Assembly (NCBI GenBank): GCA_030614645.1
Contig: JAUWTR010000052.1
Location: 1-8,009 of the forward strand
Length of the DNA: 8,009 bases
Reading direction: 5' to 3'
From: Candidatus Aminicenantota bacterium
GTDB taxonomy: Bacteria; Acidobacteriota; Aminicenantia; Aminicenantales; Aminicenantaceae
In this document: piece by piece, positions 6,857 through 8,009 of the stretch
How positions within the stretch are numbered: position 1 is the stretch's first letter
How the letters are laid out: every line of letters begins with the position of its first letter
Translations under genes and position numbers: made by a program
The notes under the pieces: generated by a model
Database searches by the model: none
The model's input: only the letters and a program-made list of their open reading frames with translations
Told to the model about the DNA's origin: nothing

Positions 6857-6878
6857 TGTTAATAGCAATAATTGTCAA
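6849..6878 (-). promoter_or_regulatory. Consensus promoter of the zinc-ribbon/thioredoxin operon
   Basis: On the minus strand both hexamers are perfect: TTGACA (6878-6873) and TATAAT (6854-6849), 18 bases apart. Transcription would start near 6842. It should be strong unless repressed, and its -10 box overlaps that of the opposing marR promoter. Confidence 0.7.
6856..6878. promoter_or_regulatory. Candidate MarR operator dyad
   Basis: TTGTTAAT (6856-6863) and ATTGTCAA (6871-6878) form an imperfect inverted repeat (six of eight positions) around a seven-base centre. The 23-bp size is plausible for a MarR dimer site. It covers the -35 box of the minus promoter and the expected start region of the plus promoter, so binding could repress both. 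Inferred from position and symmetry only. Confidence 0.35.
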
Positions 6879-6882
6879 GGAG
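6877..6882 (+). promoter_or_regulatory. Ribosome binding site fixing the GTG start of the MarR gene
   Basis: AAGGAG lies seven bases before the GTG at 6890. It excludes the in-frame TTG at 6872, which lies upstream of this site and inside the opposing -35 box region. Confidence 0.7.
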
Positions 6883-6889
6883 TATTTTT

Positions 6890-7303
6890 GTGAAAGAAAA
6901 TAAAATAATAGAAATCCTGACAGAAATTAAGAATAAATGCAAGGCCAAAGAAGATGATATCAGGGAGAACCTGGGCTTGTCGCTGGCAGAATATAGAGCA
7001 TTACTTTGTATTAAGATAGGGGAAAAGATCACCTGCCATGAGTTTTCAAAAAGGATGGATTTATCCCTCTCCCGGGGAAGCAGGGTTATTGAAAAACTTT
7101 TCCAACAGGGATTTATCGATCGGCTTGATTGTACCGCAGACAGAAGAAGTAAAAATGTTATACTGACTGAAAGCGGTAGAGTGATTTGTGGAAAAATTAA
7201 TAAAAGCAGGCAGAATTGTGAAGATAGACTTGCTGCCGCGTATTCCAGGGATAAATATAACGCCTTGAAAGATGAATTGCGATCATTAGTCCAAAAACTT
7301 TAG
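6890..7303 (+). CDS. MarR-family transcriptional regulator, cysteine-rich
   Basis: A 137-aa DNA-binding regulator of the MarR family, normally a dimer that represses its own and neighbouring genes until a ligand or oxidant releases it. The winged-helix core spans about residues 28-100: LSLAEYRALLCI (30-41), a recognition helix around SLSRGSRVIEKLFQQG (59-74), and the wing with the family DRR signature (FIDRLDCTADRRSKNVILT, D84-R85-R86). The C-terminal helix (about 101-137) would complete dimerisation. It has six cysteines (C17, C40, C49, C81, C100, C110), with C81 in the wing, so redox or metal sensing is plausible; this is inference. The GTG start at 6890 follows AAGGAG. It is divergent from the zinc-ribbon/thioredoxin operon with overlapping promoters, making that operon its most likely target. 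No clear terminator follows. Confidence 0.88.
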   Translation: MKENKIIEILTEIKNKCKAKEDDIRENLGLSLAEYRALLCIKIGEKITCHEFSKRMDLSLSRGSRVIEKLFQQGFIDRLDCTADRRSKNVILTESGRVICGKINKSRQNCEDRLAAAYSRDKYNALKDELRSLVQKL

Positions 7304-7333
7304 GAGAAGAAGCTTACAAGATATTAAGGATAT

Positions 7334-7362
7334 TTGACAATTTATACTCCTGAGTTTATATT
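7334..7362 (+). promoter_or_regulatory. Near-consensus promoter with no clear gene
   Basis: TTGACA (7334-7339), exactly 17 bases, then TATATT (7357-7362); the start would be near 7369. The only ATG close by (7372) would be nearly leaderless. A non-coding transcript or a decayed gene are alternatives. Confidence 0.45.
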
Positions 7363-7658
7363 GTTTTTGCAATGTATTCCCAGATGAATCGAAAATATTT
7401 TTTTATTCTTTTCCCCTTTCTTTTTTTTCTGGCAGTTGTATTTCCACCCCTCCTGCTTTTTCTGCCGCTGTTATTTTATTTCAGCCTGCATTTTTATTTT
7501 TGCTTTTGTTTTCCTTTAATCCCCGTTAAAGTAAAACATAAGCCTTTATCCGCTTCTCCCAGAAGCCCTCCCTTATAACCTTTTCTTTATTAAAATCCAA
7601 AAAAATAGGAGTCTAAAGAGCTCAACGCATTATCGACGGGCAGAATTTTGAAATCATA

Positions 7659-7708
7659 AAAACCCTGTGGAATTACTCCTCTCCTATTGAAAAGTAGAGA
7701 CAGGTTTT
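7659..7708. repeat. Imperfect inverted repeat
   Basis: AAAACCCTGT (7659-7668) pairs with ACAGGTTTT (7700-7708), with one bulged C. An inner TCTCCTA/TAGAGA pairing (about 7680-7700) extends the right arm, so the transcript could fold into a bulged hairpin. No T-run follows, so it is not a simple terminator. Function unknown. Confidence 0.3.
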
Positions 7709-7813
7709 CCACAATAAACGGAAGGAGATACTTTTAAAGGAAAGGAATTAAAAGGCCCTTCATCGACCTGGACTTACCTTATTAACGACGAGCAATCCGG
7801 ATGGGGGATTAAA

Positions 7814-7918
7814 ATGGGCATGGGGAGGAATATTGGTTTTGCCACCGGTGCAGCCTTAGCTTTGGGCCCATCATACCTTTTCCTCGGCATATACAACCGC
7901 TGGTTCCGAAAAAGTTGA
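7814..7918 (+). CDS. Possible small membrane protein, 34 aa
   Basis: ATG at 7814 opens a 34-residue frame (MGMGRNIGFATGAALALGPS then YLFLGIYNRWFRKS) ending in TGA at 7916-7918. It has one hydrophobic segment with spaced glycines and a basic end, a pattern typical of single-pass small membrane proteins. GGGGGA (7803-7808) five bases upstream is only a weak ribosome site. The frame is open further upstream to a TAA near 7714 without an ATG, so it could equally be the tail of a decayed gene. I do not recognise it. Confidence 0.25.
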   Translation: MGMGRNIGFATGAALALGPSYLFLGIYNRWFRKS

Positions 7919-8009
7919 TTAAGAACGAGCACAGGAAAAACCGGCAGAGCAGAATATCATTGAATAGAGAGAGCTTAGGGAATCGGCCTTGTTTATCTAC
8001 CCTCTCAAA

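Larger units (their letters stand above)
7304..8009. other. Region without a recognisable gene
   Basis: About 700 bases with no family I can name. It holds a good promoter (7334-7362), a strongly pyrimidine-rich plus strand (about 7385-7525), a short perfect hairpin GCTTCT-CCC-AGAAGC (7552-7566) with no T-run after it, an inverted repeat (7659-7708) and a possible 34-aa ORF (7814-7918). A 68-residue frame at 7372-7578 is phenylalanine- and leucine-rich because of the T-rich DNA and has no ribosome site. A frame at about 7615-7698 reads RAQRIIDGQNFEIIKTLWNY, which looks protein-like but lacks a start and may be a gene remnant. No tRNA or rRNA signature was seen. Confidence 0.5.

Noticed and set aside
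7372..7578. 68-residue hydrophobic frame
   Set aside because: No ribosome site, nearly leaderless; its F/L-rich content is what T/C-rich DNA gives by chance.

Overview
The window looks like chromosomal DNA from an anaerobic bacterium of moderate to low GC content. The strongest lifestyle clue is at the left edge. Reading leftward from base 852, an open frame carries the hallmark cap-helix motif of HgcA (NVWCAAGK), the corrinoid protein of microbial mercury methylation, followed by the start of its C-terminal membrane region. HgcA occurs only in anaerobes (sulfate and iron reducers, syntrophs, methanogens and several uncultured phyla). The sequence does not fix the taxon. A very large secreted Asp-box propeller protein, a DUF1684 protein and a tandem universal stress protein would suit Deltaproteobacteria-like, Acidobacteriota or Aminicenantota-like lineages, but this is inference.

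Layout: (1) 1-1850, minus strand: a consensus promoter, a secreted DUF1684 protein and, overlapping it by 4 bp (ATGA), hgcA, which runs off the left edge; hgcB would be expected just beyond. (2) 1880-2806, plus strand: a divergent tandem-domain universal stress protein. (3) 2833-3297, minus: an orphan secreted 154-aa protein. (4) 3430-6129, minus: one 899-codon gene for a secreted Asp-box/VPS10-like double-propeller protein, split by a single in-frame TAA at 4575-4573. (5) 6226-6809, minus: a two-gene redox operon of a cysteine-rich FmdB-type zinc ribbon and a thioredoxin. (6) 6890-7303, plus: a six-cysteine MarR-family regulator, divergent from (5), with near-consensus promoters whose -10 boxes interleave and a dyad that could be its operator. 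(7) 7304-8009: no recognisable gene, but a good promoter, a pyrimidine-rich stretch and a possible 34-aa ORF.

Functionally, the right part reads as a MarR-controlled thiol/metal redox unit. The left part links an envelope protein of unknown function to mercury methylation through translational overlap. No mobile element, CRISPR array, tRNA or rRNA was seen.
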